Part shown: in pieces, positions 22,196-31,397 of the stretch
Position numbering within the stretch: the first letter of the stretch is position 1
Layout of the letters: every line of letters begins with the position of its first letter
Assembly: GCA_020725265.1 (NCBI GenBank)
Contig: DYFK01000009.1
Span: 54,778 to 118,777, forward strand
Source: Hydrogenophilus sp.
GTDB lineage: Bacteria > Pseudomonadota > Gammaproteobacteria > Burkholderiales > Thiobacillaceae
Reading direction: 5' to 3'
Length of the DNA: 64,000 bases
The notes under the pieces: model-generated
Seen by the model: the letters and a program-made list of their open reading frames with translations, nothing else
Database searches by the model: none
Told to the model about the DNA's origin: nothing
Made by a program: the position numbers and the translations under genes

Positions 22196-22845
22196 TCCAG
22201 CCAATCGTTGCTGGCGCCAAGACAGTTGGCGATCTCGCGCCAGCGGCGCTCAAGACTGGCGTCAAGTTCGCTATGCGTGCTTTCGAGGCGGAAGCCACCA
22301 GTCTCCATTGCCGGATCGGCCAAGACTTTCCATGACAGGTGACCATGTTCCCGCGCCAGCCAGCCGGTGACCAATTCGACATGGTCGGGATGGGTGAAGA
22401 TTTTATGGTGTCCGTTCAGGGACGGTAGGGAAGTCAACGCCTCCCGCAGCGCGTTCAGGATCAGCTCGGGCTTGATGCGCAGGGCGTTGCGCAACATGTG
22501 GCGGGCAGTCGTCAGAGCCAGTTCCAGAACTTCCCGGGCCAGTTCCTCGCTCTGGCGTAGGTGTGCGGTCTCAAGCGCTTGAGCTAACTGGTCCAGCGCT
22601 CGCAGCCTGGCATCGATCTCGCCGCGTCCGGAGTCGTGTCCGGCCTTGCGTCCTTCTTCTAGGCCCAGTGCGTAGCCTTCCTGCCAGGCTTGCTGATGGA
22701 TGTGCTCGAGCTCCTCGGCGGTGGGCAGGACGATGCGTGTATCGTCGGCATGCCCCGCCTGGGGCTGAGGTCGCCGGTCTTCGATGGCACCCAGCTCCCA
22801 ACGCTGATAGGCGGTGAGTTGTTCCTTGGGGATGACCTTGGACAC
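22192..22845 (-). CDS. fliH: Flagellar assembly protein FliH
   Basis: FliH is the elongated regulator of FliI and links it to the C-ring. The 217-residue protein has a charged N terminus, a central region with the GxxxG-type repeat typical of FliH ([20 protein letters not shown]), and a C-terminal domain related to the V-ATPase E subunit. It sits 63 bases downstream of fliG and overlaps fliI by four bases. Confidence 0.9.
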   Translation of the reverse strand: MSKVIPKEQLTAYQRWELGAIEDRRPQPQAGHADDTRIVLPTAEELEHIHQQAWQEGYALGLEEGRKAGHDSGRGEIDARLRALDQLAQALETAHLRQSEELAREVLELALTTARHMLRNALRIKPELILNALREALTSLPSLNGHHKIFTHPDHVELVTGWLAREHGHLSWKVLADPAMETGGFRLESTHSELDASLERRWREIANCLGASNDWLE

Positions 22846-22908
22846 GATGTCGGGGCGTATTGGCCTGTGGGCGATGGAGTGGCCCGATTGTAAGGCGTAA
22901 CGGCCCGC

Positions 22909-23907
22909 TTACTCGATCAGGCCTTCCTCGCCGCCCTTGCCACCGAGCACGATCTGACCTTCGTCGACCAGCTTGCGCACGATCTTGAGGATTTCCTTCT
23001 GTTCGGCTTCCACTTCCGACAAACGCACCGGCCCCTTGGCTTCCAGATCCTCCTTCAGTGCCTCGGCCGCCCGCGTCGACATGTTCTTGAAAATCAGATC
23101 CTTGAGTTCCTGACTCGTGCCCTTGAGCGCGACGATCAGGGTCTCCGATTGCACCTCGCGCAACAGTAGCTGGACCGAGCGGTCGTCCAAGTCGAGGATG
23201 TTGTCGAAGGTAAACATCTGATCCTGGATTTTTTGGGCCAGATCGGCGTCGTGCTCGCGAACGTTGGCAAGCACCGAGGCTTCGATCGCGCCCCCCATGT
23301 AATTGAGGATGTCCGCCGCGGCCTTGACGCCGCCAAGCGAGCTTTTCTTGGTGACTTCGCCCCCGGAGAGGAGTTGTGTAAGCACTTCGTTGAGCTCACG
23401 CATGGCCATGGGCTGGATGCCTTCGAGCGTGGCGATGCGGAGAATCACGTCGTTGCGCAGACGTTCGGGGAGCAGGTTGAGGATCTCGCTGGCATGGTCC
23501 CGTTCCAGGTGGACCATGATGGTGGCAATGATCTGGGGGTGCTCGTTGCGGATCATCTCGGCGACGCTTGCCGAATCCAGCCATTTCAGGCTCTCGATGC
23601 CGGCGCTTTCGTTACCTTGCAGGATGCGGTCGATGAGATGCGCGGCCTTGTCGTCGCCCAAAGCTTTCTTCAGCACCGAGCGGATGTATTCGTCGGAATC
23701 CGCCAAGCTGATCCGGCCCTCGGTCTCGTCGTGGAACTCACGCAGGACCGCTTCGATATGCTCACGGTTGATGTTGCCGACCGAGGTCATCGCGGTGCCC
23801 AGTTTCTGGACTTCCTTCGGGCCGAGGTACTTGAAGACCTCGGCTGCTTCCTCATGACCGAGGGCAAGCATCAGCACCGCGCATTTTCTGATGCTGTCCT
23901 CGCTCAT
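22909..23907 (-). CDS. fliG: Flagellar motor switch protein FliG
   Basis: FliG forms the upper C-ring, transmits torque from MotA, and sets rotation direction. The 332-residue protein has all three domains: the N-terminal FliF-binding region (CAVLMLALGHEEAAEVFKYL), the middle EHPQIIATIMVHLERDHASEIL with the EHPQ motif, and the C-terminal charged torque helix (DDRSVQLLLREVQSE). The start overlaps the fliF stop by four bases. Confidence 0.96.
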   Translation of the reverse strand: MSEDSIRKCAVLMLALGHEEAAEVFKYLGPKEVQKLGTAMTSVGNINREHIEAVLREFHDETEGRISLADSDEYIRSVLKKALGDDKAAHLIDRILQGNESAGIESLKWLDSASVAEMIRNEHPQIIATIMVHLERDHASEILNLLPERLRNDVILRIATLEGIQPMAMRELNEVLTQLLSGGEVTKKSSLGGVKAAADILNYMGGAIEASVLANVREHDADLAQKIQDQMFTFDNILDLDDRSVQLLLREVQSETLIVALKGTSQELKDLIFKNMSTRAAEALKEDLEAKGPVRLSEVEAEQKEILKIVRKLVDEGQIVLGGKGGEEGLIE

Positions 23908-25547
23908 TCCTTACCCATCCATTCCTTGACGATGTCAGCGGTGACTTTGGGATTGCTCTTGGTGAAGTCCTTCACCTTGGTCAGCACTTCGGCATAGCCA
24001 TCTTCCCGTTGGGCGGTTCCCTCGGTGGCATGGGCGTAGCCACCCGGTTCGCCGCCGACAGGGAGGCTGCGATCGATTTCGGGCGGTTTGACCAGATCGC
24101 GCAATAACGGGCGCAGGACACCAAACACCAAGTAAAAGGCCAGCCCGAACACGATCAGGTTCTTCAGCAGGGTTTTCGCGAGAGAAACCGTCTCGGGATC
24201 CTTCCAGAGCGGAATCTCGCTTTCGATCCGGGTTTCCGAGAAGGCCGCGTTGACCACATTGACGGTGTCGCCGCGCTCCTGGCTGTATCCCATGGCTTCC
24301 CTAACCAGATTGTTGATCTGGGAAAGTTCGTCTTCCTTGAGTGGGCCCGGTTTGGAAAGCTCGCCATTTTCATCCTCGCTCGCCTTGTAATTGACGACAA
24401 CGGCGACCGACAATCGTTTGATGCGGCCGACCGGCTCGCGGGTGTGGCGGATGGTCTTGTCGATTTCGTAGTTGACGGTATTTTCCCGGCGACTGGATCC
24501 GCCCGCGGTCGTGCTTCCAACCGGTACATTGGTCCCGGCATTGGCGCCTGGCGCGGTCGAGAAAGGCGCGGTGGCGGGGCCGGGGGGCTGGTTGGATAAC
24601 GCGCCGGGAATACCCTGGGCGCCGGGGCCGCCAGCATTGTTGAGATCCTCCATTGTCTGCTGGCTGCGTATTGCCTGGGCATCCGGCGTGGCATTGGGTT
24701 TGTAGGTCTCGCTGGTCGCCTCGGTTTCGGAAAAGTCCAGATCGGCACGCACCTCCGCCTTGACGTTGCCATCACCGACGATCGGTTTGACGATGGCTTC
24801 AATGCGCTGCGCGTAGTAGGACTCCATCTGCCGGATATAGTCGAGCTGATTCGAATTCAGTCCTCGGCCAGTCTGACCATCCTTTCCGGAGGTGAACAGG
24901 TTGCCGTTCTGATCGATGACGCTGACGCTGCTGGGGGATAACTCGGGCACGCTGCTGGAGACCAGATGCGCGATGGCTTGTACCTGTCCGGCGTCGAGGG
25001 CGCGACCGGGGTGAAGATTGACCAGGACGGACGCGGAAGGTGATTGCTTGTCGCGCAGGAAGACCGAAGGCTTGGGGATGGCGAGATGAACGCGCGCGGA
25101 TTCGACTGGCGCGATCGACTGAATTGACCGGGAGAGTTCGCCCTCGAGACCGCGTTGGAAGGTGACTTGCTCTTGAAACTGGGTCATGCCCAAGCGGGGC
25201 GAATCGAGCAGTTCGAAACCGACCGCGCCCCCTTTGGGCAGGCCTTGGGAGGCGAGTTTGAATCGCAGGTCGTAGACTTGACTGGCCGGTACCATGAGCG
25301 TCCCACCCGCCTCGGATTTGTATGGGACGTTCATCTGCTGAAGCGCGGCCACGACAGCGCCGGCATCCTTCTCGGACAGATTCGAGAAGAGCACCCGGTA
25401 ATCCGGAGTGCTCGACCACAGGAAAAGTCCGACGATCAGCGCAATGGACGCGGCAACGACTGCCGCCAATCCCATCTTTCGGGTGGCGGGAAGCTCGTTG
25501 AAGCGATAGGCGAAGTTGGAGAAATACTGCTGAGCCTGGGAGGCCAT
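23904..25547 (-). CDS. fliF: Flagellar MS-ring protein FliF
   Basis: FliF builds the MS-ring that houses the export gate. The 547-residue protein has two membrane spans (about 26-46 and 440-460) flanking a large periplasmic part with ring-building motifs (DYRVLFSNLSEKDAGAVVAAL, VARVHLAIPKPSVF-like region) and a Gly/Pro/Ala-rich linker around 300-345. The C-terminal cytoplasmic tail binds FliG. It lies 17 bases after fliE. Confidence 0.96.
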   Translation of the reverse strand: MASQAQQYFSNFAYRFNELPATRKMGLAAVVAASIALIVGLFLWSSTPDYRVLFSNLSEKDAGAVVAALQQMNVPYKSEAGGTLMVPASQVYDLRFKLASQGLPKGGAVGFELLDSPRLGMTQFQEQVTFQRGLEGELSRSIQSIAPVESARVHLAIPKPSVFLRDKQSPSASVLVNLHPGRALDAGQVQAIAHLVSSSVPELSPSSVSVIDQNGNLFTSGKDGQTGRGLNSNQLDYIRQMESYYAQRIEAIVKPIVGDGNVKAEVRADLDFSETEATSETYKPNATPDAQAIRSQQTMEDLNNAGGPGAQGIPGALSNQPPGPATAPFSTAPGANAGTNVPVGSTTAGGSSRRENTVNYEIDKTIRHTREPVGRIKRLSVAVVVNYKASEDENGELSKPGPLKEDELSQINNLVREAMGYSQERGDTVNVVNAAFSETRIESEIPLWKDPETVSLAKTLLKNLIVFGLAFYLVFGVLRPLLRDLVKPPEIDRSLPVGGEPGGYAHATEGTAQREDGYAEVLTKVKDFTKSNPKVTADIVKEWMGKE

Positions 25548-25564
25548 CCGTCAACCGTGCCTGA

Positions 25565-25873
25565 TCAGACCTGCATGTTCATGATTTCCTGGTATGCGGA
25601 AACCAGTTTGTTGCGCACTTGAACCATGGTCTGGAAGGAAAGACTGGCTTTCTGGAGGGATAGCACAACATCCTGTAGATCAACGTCAGGGTTGCCGGCT
25701 TCGAACTGGCGGGTAAGTTGACGCGCGTCCATCTGCGCGTTGTTGACTTCGTCCACCGCTGATTTGAGCATCGCGGCGAAATCCTGGCCGGTGGATTCCG
25801 GCTGGTTGGGGACGAGCGTGGCTTGCGCCGCTACGGCACGAAGCTGGTTGACCATCTGATCGATATTGCTCAT
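25565..25873 (-). CDS. fliE: Flagellar hook-basal body protein FliE
   Basis: FliE is the first exported rod component and joins the MS-ring to the rod. The 102-residue protein carries the family's C-terminal signature (DVVLSLQKASLSFQTMVQVRNKLVSAYQEIMNMQV). It has a GAAGGAGG ribosome site and starts 20 bases after flrC, so any separate promoter would have to lie inside flrC; I could not find a convincing one. Confidence 0.95.
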   Translation of the reverse strand: MSNIDQMVNQLRAVAAQATLVPNQPESTGQDFAAMLKSAVDEVNNAQMDARQLTRQFEAGNPDVDLQDVVLSLQKASLSFQTMVQVRNKLVSAYQEIMNMQV

Positions 25874-25893
25874 CGCCTTGCCTCCTTCACCGA

Positions 25894-27240
25894 TTATAGG
25901 AGGTCATCTCCATCCAGAAAGCCCGCTTCACGATATTGCTTGAGCTTGTGCCGCAAGGTGCGCTCGCTCATGTTCAGGGCCTCGGCGGTCCGCCGCCTGG
26001 AACCATCCAGACGGCGCAGGGTACCAAGTATCGCATCCCGTTCCATGTCCTTGAGACCACCTTCGCCAGATCCGGCCTGTCCGGGGGCCGCCGCCGTGGG
26101 CAAGGCGTGCTGGCGAGGCAGCATCAGATGCTCCGCAGCGATTTCCAAGCCAGGCGCCAAGATCATGGCACGCTGTATCACATTACATAGCTCTCGGATG
26201 TTACCGGGCCAGCCATACCCCGTCAATTCGGCGAGCGCGGCCTCCGAGAGGATGAAGCCGCCACGACCGATCGTCGTTTCGAAGCGCTTCAGGAAATGTC
26301 TGGCGAGCGATGGGATGTCTCGCGGTCGGGCGCGCAAGGGTGGGATTTCGAGTGGGAAGACGTTCAGGCGGTAGTAAAGGTCCTCCCTGAACCGACCTTC
26401 TTTCACCCAAGTGTCGAGGTCGCGATTGCTCGCGGCGATGATGCGCGCATCAAGGGTGATCATGCCACGGCCCCCTACGCGTTCCACTTCCCTTTCCTGC
26501 AATACGCGCAAGAGTTTGGCTTGCAGGTTGAGGGGGATTTCCGAGACCTCATCCAGCAGGAGGGTGCCGCCGTTGGCTTGCTCGAACTTGCCGGGCTGAC
26601 TGTTGGTGGCGCCCGTGAACGCGCCCTTTTCGTGTCCAAAAAGAACGGATTCCAGCAGGTTTTCCGGGATTGCCGCGCAGTTCACGGCGACAAACGGTCC
26701 TTTCGCGCGCGGGGAGTGGGCATGGATATATCGCGCGAACACCTCTTTGCCGACCCCGGACTCTCCGCTCAGCAATACCGTGGCCTCGCTCCGCGCCACG
26801 CGCCGCGCGAGGTTCAGGAGGGAAATGCTGGCTGGATCTTCGGCGACCAGTCCATCCAGGGGGCGGTCGCCGGGCTGATGATAGTGCCGCGCCGCAGCGG
26901 CGAGCAGCCGATCTGGCTCGAAGGGTTTGGGGAGATAGTCGGCGGCGCCGTCACGCATGGCCTCGACCGCGCGTTCGATCTGCCCATACGCGGTCATCAG
27001 GATGACCGGAATACCGGGGCGACGTTGCTTTAGTGCGCGCAGGAAGGCGTGGCCATCCATGCCGGGCATCTGGACATCGGTCAGAACCAGTCCAGGTGTG
27101 CTTTTTTCCAGCCAGGCCAATGCCTGTTCGGCATCCGCCGCCGGAATGGCGTGGTATCCGGCGATTTCCAGAGTGTCGGCGACCGCCTCGCGCAGGGCGG
27201 TGTCGTCCTCGACGACCAGGATGGGGGGGCGTTCAGGCAT
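25894..27240 (-). CDS. flrC: Sigma-54-dependent flagellar response regulator (FlrC/FleR)
   Basis: A class III flagellar activator of 448 residues: receiver domain with phospho-acceptor D55 (TDVQMPGMDG), an AAA+ domain with GESGVGKE and the sigma-54 loop GAFTGA, and a Fis-type helix-turn-helix at the C terminus (RRRTAEALNMSERTLRHKLKQY). The ATG at 27240 overlaps the sensor-kinase stop by eight bases. It probably activates the fli/flg RpoN promoters. Confidence 0.93.
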   Translation of the reverse strand: MPERPPILVVEDDTALREAVADTLEIAGYHAIPAADAEQALAWLEKSTPGLVLTDVQMPGMDGHAFLRALKQRRPGIPVILMTAYGQIERAVEAMRDGAADYLPKPFEPDRLLAAAARHYHQPGDRPLDGLVAEDPASISLLNLARRVARSEATVLLSGESGVGKEVFARYIHAHSPRAKGPFVAVNCAAIPENLLESVLFGHEKGAFTGATNSQPGKFEQANGGTLLLDEVSEIPLNLQAKLLRVLQEREVERVGGRGMITLDARIIAASNRDLDTWVKEGRFREDLYYRLNVFPLEIPPLRARPRDIPSLARHFLKRFETTIGRGGFILSEAALAELTGYGWPGNIRELCNVIQRAMILAPGLEIAAEHLMLPRQHALPTAAAPGQAGSGEGGLKDMERDAILGTLRRLDGSRRRTAEALNMSERTLRHKLKQYREAGFLDGDDLL

Positions 27241-28072
27241 GGTCGCGTTCCGCCGGGTGGAAGGGCAGATAAAGCGTGAAATGGCTGCCCGCCTGCTCGC
27301 CGGCGGCCCATTCGATCCAGCCGCCATGGGCTTCCGCGACTTGCCTGACGATGGACAGACCCAGCCCGCTGCCCTCGCCACGCGTGGTGAAGAAAGGATC
27401 GAAAAGTCGTTCGCGCGCGGCTTCCGGAATGCCACCGCCATTGTCGGTGACGTGGAATGCGATGAAGGGGCTGCCTTGGCCGCCCACCCACAAGTGGGTT
27501 TCACCTCCGTCCGGGCAGGCCTGGATGGCGTTTTCCAGCAGGTTGATGAGTGCGCCGACGATCGCCTGCCGATCGCCGGTCAGGGTCAGATCGCTGATCG
27601 GCGCGGTCAGGTTGAGGGAAACCTGCCGTGGGCTGGCGTGGGGCTCCAGGGTTTGTTCTAGCTCGTCGAATATCGCGGCCACGGTGAACGTATCCGCGCT
27701 CAGGCGGGCGCCCTTCACGAACAGCAGCATGTCCTGAATGAGTCGCTCGAGATAGCGTAGCCTGGACAGGGCTTTTTCCGCGTAGCGTATTCGATCCGCC
27801 TCGGCGATGCCGCTCCGGGTCAGGTGGCCGACATAGAGTAGCGCGGCGGAAAGGGGTGTACGCAGCTGGTGGGCAACCTGGGCAGCCATTTCGCCAAGCG
27901 CGGATAGTCTCTCGCGTCGGGCCAGTTCGCCGTTGGCGTCAGCCAGTTCGCTGGTCAATCGGGCGACCTGTGCTTGCAATTCAAGATAGGTGCCGGCCAG
28001 TTTCTCGGAGGTTTCGCTGAACAGGGCGAAAGCCTGGCGAAGCTCCGCGTCTTCTGAATTCGGGGTCATCAT
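27233..28072 (-). CDS. flrB: Flagellar two-component sensor kinase (FlrB/FleS)
   Basis: A soluble histidine kinase of about 279 residues with an N-terminal coiled-coil/PAS-like segment, the H-box AAQVAHQLRTPLSAALLYVGH, and N and G boxes (NLLENAIQA, DNGGGIP, GEGSGLGLSIV). It phosphorylates the adjacent FlrC. The start is set at 28072 (MMTPNSEDAELRQ); the frame opens earlier, but that region overlaps the FliA promoter of the divergent cheV. No membrane span is seen, as in FlrB. Confidence 0.9.
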   Translation of the reverse strand: MMTPNSEDAELRQAFALFSETSEKLAGTYLELQAQVARLTSELADANGELARRERLSALGEMAAQVAHQLRTPLSAALLYVGHLTRSGIAEADRIRYAEKALSRLRYLERLIQDMLLFVKGARLSADTFTVAAIFDELEQTLEPHASPRQVSLNLTAPISDLTLTGDRQAIVGALINLLENAIQACPDGGETHLWVGGQGSPFIAFHVTDNGGGIPEAARERLFDPFFTTRGEGSGLGLSIVRQVAEAHGGWIEWAAGEQAGSHFTLYLPFHPAERDHA

Positions 28073-28131
28073 CGCCGCTGATTGTGGCACGATATGCCTG
28101 TTTGACCGGTACATATTAACCCATGGCCCCC

Positions 28132-28158
28132 TAAAGTTTCCCGGGGTCATGCCGATGT
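28132..28158 (+). promoter_or_regulatory. FliA (sigma-28) promoter for the che genes
   Basis: TAAAGTTT-N11-GCCGATGT matches the flagellar sigma-28 consensus (TAAAGTTT-N11-GCCGATAA) in 14 of 16 positions with the correct spacing. It stands 64 bases before the first cheV ATG and points into cheV-cheV-cheYZA. The genes are therefore late flagellar genes. Confidence 0.93.
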
Positions 28159-28222
28159 CTGACCAGATTCACACTCACCCCGGCGGGTTCGGGTTCGGAC
28201 CGCGTGACCACTTGAGGTAGAT

Positions 28223-29164
28223 ATGTCGGAATTGTTGAGGCGCATTGACGCGCGAACCAAACTCGCCGGTGCGAACAAGCTGGAAATCCTGCTGTTTACC
28301 CTGGGGACCGACGTCAATACCGGTCGCAAGGAGACTTTCGGCATCAATGTGTTCAAGGTGCGCGAGGTCATGCGCATCCCGGAAATCACGCGCGCGCCTG
28401 ATATGCCATCCGCGGTCGAAGGCATGGTCAGTCTGCGTGGCAACCTGGTTCCCGTCGTTGACCTGGCTCGTTATATCGGGATTTCCACCGATATGCCTCC
28501 GAGCATCATGATTGTCACCGAATACAACGGCCACACGCAGGGGTTTCTGGTCGGCGAGGTGGATACCATCCTTCGTCTGGATTGGTCCGAGATGAAGGTG
28601 CCTCCCTCCATGTTGACAGCGCGCATGGGCGGACTGGTGACGGCGGTGACGGAACTGAAGGACGGGCGCTTGGTGATGATGCTTGATGTCGAAAAGATCT
28701 TGGCGGACACCAGTCAGATCGATGACAGCCATCTGTTCGCCAGTCTGGTGCCCTTGGAAAAGCCGGATCGAACCGTGTTTTACGCGGATGATTCCTCGGT
28801 TGCCCGCAATCAGATCGAACGTACCCTGGAGGCCCTGCATGTCAAGGGGATCGGTGCCATAAACGGTCGTCAGGCCTGGGAGGAGTTGCAGAAGATCGCC
28901 GCGCAGGCTGACATCGCGGGTCGACCTGTGCTCGATCTCGTTCAAGTAGTGTTGACCGATGTCGAGATGCCCGAGATGGATGGTTACGTGCTGACCAAGA
29001 ACATCAAATCGGATCATCGCTTCGCCGGTATCCCCGTGTTGATGCATTCCTCGCTATCTTCCGATGCCAATCGGCAACTCGGCATGTCGGTTGGCGTGGA
29101 TGAATATGTACCCAAGTTCGAGCCGCATCGTTTGGCCGAAGTGCTGAACCGAATGCTCAAATAA
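28223..29164 (+). CDS. cheV: Chemotaxis protein CheV (first copy)
   Basis: CheV fuses a CheW-like coupling domain (ETFGINVFKVREVM, PSAVEGMVSLRGNLVPVVDL) to a C-terminal receiver domain (YADDSSVARNQIE, VVLTDVEMPEMDGYVL). The 313-residue protein couples receptors to CheA and may act as a phosphate sink. It has a six-residue insertion after GTDV that the second copy lacks. First gene behind the FliA promoter. Confidence 0.95.
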   Translation: MSELLRRIDARTKLAGANKLEILLFTLGTDVNTGRKETFGINVFKVREVMRIPEITRAPDMPSAVEGMVSLRGNLVPVVDLARYIGISTDMPPSIMIVTEYNGHTQGFLVGEVDTILRLDWSEMKVPPSMLTARMGGLVTAVTELKDGRLVMMLDVEKILADTSQIDDSHLFASLVPLEKPDRTVFYADDSSVARNQIERTLEALHVKGIGAINGRQAWEELQKIAAQADIAGRPVLDLVQVVLTDVEMPEMDGYVLTKNIKSDHRFAGIPVLMHSSLSSDANRQLGMSVGVDEYVPKFEPHRLAEVLNRMLK

Positions 29165-29178
29165 AAGGGCGATGCCAC

Positions 29179-30117
29179 ATGAATCCGCTGGAATCGAACA
29201 AGCTGCTGGAAGCCGTTGACGCGCGAACCAAGCTGGCTGGCTCCAACAAGATGGAATTGCTGTTGTTTTCACTGGGAACGCATGAAACTTTCGGCATCAA
29301 CGTGTTCAAGGTGCGCGAGGTTTCCCCCACGCCGCCGATCACGCTTACGCCGAACATGCCGGCGGGTGTCGAGGGTGTCATTTCCCTCCGTGGCAGCATC
29401 ATCCCGGTGATATCGCTGGCGCGTTTCATCAAGCTCGACGGCGCGCCCGCAGGAATCGGTGGCACCATGATCGTCACCGAGTTTTCCCGTCATACCCAGG
29501 GGTTTCTGGTTCAGGATGTCGATCGCATCATCCGGGTCGACTGGGACAAGGTTAAGCCGCCGGAGAACATGCTGGCCGGACAGGACGGAATGATCACGGC
29601 CATTACCGAGCTCGATGATGGGCGCCTGGTTTCGATTCTCGATGTCGAGCGGGTGCTGGTCGAAGTACTGGGTGAGAAAGCCATGCCCAACCTGCCGAAG
29701 GTCGAGGTTGGTCGCGACGTCACGGTGTTTTTCGCTGACGATTCCAGTGTGGCGCGCAAGGAGATCGTGTCGGTTCTCGATAAGCTCGGCATCAAGTACA
29801 TCCAGGCCTACGATGGAAAAGAGGCGTGGGAAAAGTTGTCCAGCATCGCCAACCGGGCCACCGCCGAGCGGATCATGCTCAGGAATCAGATTCAACTGAT
29901 CCTGGTTGACGCGGAAATGCCGGAGATGGACGGATATGTTCTGACCCGCAACATCAAGTCCGATCATCGCTTCGACGGCATCCCGGTGGTCATGCACTCC
30001 TCATTGTCCTCCGAGGCCAATCGCACCATGGGGCAGCAAGTTGGCGTCGACGCCTACGTGGCGAAGTTCGATCCGGCGGTGCTCGCCGACACGCTGATCG
30101 CGTTTCTGCGGCGCTAG
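29179..30117 (+). CDS. cheV: Chemotaxis protein CheV (second copy)
   Basis: A 312-residue tandem paralogue of the gene 14 bases upstream, with the same CheW-like plus receiver layout (DARTKLAGSNKMELLLFSLG, FFADDSSVARKEI, LVDAEMPEMDGYVL). The two are clearly related along their whole length, pointing to an old local duplication. No cheW is present between them and cheA, so one CheV may stand in for CheW. Confidence 0.94.
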   Translation: MNPLESNKLLEAVDARTKLAGSNKMELLLFSLGTHETFGINVFKVREVSPTPPITLTPNMPAGVEGVISLRGSIIPVISLARFIKLDGAPAGIGGTMIVTEFSRHTQGFLVQDVDRIIRVDWDKVKPPENMLAGQDGMITAITELDDGRLVSILDVERVLVEVLGEKAMPNLPKVEVGRDVTVFFADDSSVARKEIVSVLDKLGIKYIQAYDGKEAWEKLSSIANRATAERIMLRNQIQLILVDAEMPEMDGYVLTRNIKSDHRFDGIPVVMHSSLSSEANRTMGQQVGVDAYVAKFDPAVLADTLIAFLRR

Positions 30118-30163
30118 TCAGGCGGTCGGTACAATGCGCGCCAGCGAATAACGAGGACGGACG

Positions 30164-30553
30164 ATGGCAGACAAAAATCTGAAATTCCTGGTGGTGGATG
30201 ATTTCTCCACCATGCGCCGGATCGTGCGCAATCTGCTCAAGGAATTGGGATACACCAATGTCGATGAGGCGGAAGATGGTTCGGCCGCCTTGCAGAAGCT
30301 GAAAGGCGGTAATTTCCAGTTCGTCGTGACGGATTGGAACATGCCGGTGATGACCGGTATCGAGTTGCTGAAATCGGTTCGCGCGGATCCGACCCTGAAG
30401 CACCTGCCGGTGCTCATGATCACGGCCGAGGCCAAGAAGGAAAACATCATCGAGGCCGCCCAGAATGGCGCCTCCGGATACATCGTCAAGCCATTCACCG
30501 CCGCGACGCTCGAAGAAAAGCTGGGCAAGATATTCGAGAAGTACGGGATGTGA
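30164..30553 (+). CDS. cheY: Chemotaxis response regulator CheY
   Basis: A 129-residue single receiver domain with acidic pair D12-D13, phospho-acceptor D57 ([10 protein letters not shown]), conserved threonine in [11 protein letters not shown] and lysine in YIVKPF. Phospho-CheY binds FliM to switch rotation. It lies 46 bases after the second cheV and 28 bases before cheZ. Confidence 0.97.
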   Translation: MADKNLKFLVVDDFSTMRRIVRNLLKELGYTNVDEAEDGSAALQKLKGGNFQFVVTDWNMPVMTGIELLKSVRADPTLKHLPVLMITAEAKKENIIEAAQNGASGYIVKPFTAATLEEKLGKIFEKYGM

Positions 30554-30581
30554 GGCGAAGAAACCGAGACAAGGAGAAACG

Positions 30582-31370
30582 ATGAGCGCCGATTCGCCGG
30601 AATTGGAAGCCCTGTTCGACAGCTTGGTCCAGGCTCCCCTGCCAGAACCTGTATCCGCTGGCGCCGGACAGGCGCGGAGTGACGACGAGCCCCCTGGGTT
30701 GGAAAGCCTGTTCGACAGCATTTCCAGCGCGGTCTCCAGACAGGAGGGCGATGTCGAAGGCCCTTGCCCGGAACGGGTGTTCGTCCAGCTCGGCCAGATG
30801 ACCCGGGGGCTCAACAACCTGTTGAAGGAACTGGGATACGACAAGACGCTGGAGAAAGTGGCGAGCGAATTGCCCGATAATCGGGATCGACTCAACTACA
30901 TCGCCGCCATGACCGCCAAGGCGGCGGAGCGTACGCTGAACGCGGCCGAGGCAGCCCAGCCGATCCAGTCCCGACTGGGCGACAGGGCACGCGCCCTGTC
31001 AAGCCAATGGGACCGGCTGTTCAACAAGCAGCTCGGAGTCACCGAGTTCAAGGATCTGGTTCGCGACACGCGGGCCTATCTTGGCGAGGTTCCTGTTCAG
31101 GCCGAGGCTTCGAACGCGCACCTGATGGAAATCATCATGGCCCAGGATTTCCAGGATTTGACCGGTCAGGTCATCAAGCGTGTTCTGGATGCCGCGCAAA
31201 GACTGGAGACCCAGCTTCTTGCCCTGCTGATCGAAACTTCGCCGGAGGACAAGCGACAGGCGGTCGATCCGGGCATGCTCAATGGCCCGGTCATCAATGC
31301 CGCCGGCCGTAGTGATGTGGTGACCAGTCAGGAGCAGGTCGACGATTTGCTGGAAAGCCTGGGATTCTGA
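30582..31370 (+). CDS. cheZ: CheY phosphatase CheZ
   Basis: CheZ speeds dephosphorylation of CheY-P. The 262-residue protein has a long helical core with the catalytic region IMAQDFQDLTGQVIKRV (Asp and Gln of DFQDLTGQ) and the C-terminal CheY-binding peptide (SQEQVDDLLESLGF). A duplicated acidic motif (LEALFDSL and LESLFDSI) precedes the core. Start at 30582 with AAGGAG. Confidence 0.95.
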   Translation: MSADSPELEALFDSLVQAPLPEPVSAGAGQARSDDEPPGLESLFDSISSAVSRQEGDVEGPCPERVFVQLGQMTRGLNNLLKELGYDKTLEKVASELPDNRDRLNYIAAMTAKAAERTLNAAEAAQPIQSRLGDRARALSSQWDRLFNKQLGVTEFKDLVRDTRAYLGEVPVQAEASNAHLMEIIMAQDFQDLTGQVIKRVLDAAQRLETQLLALLIETSPEDKRQAVDPGMLNGPVINAAGRSDVVTSQEQVDDLLESLGF

Positions 31371-31397
31371 GATCCGGAACCGGATCGGGAGAGAGAC

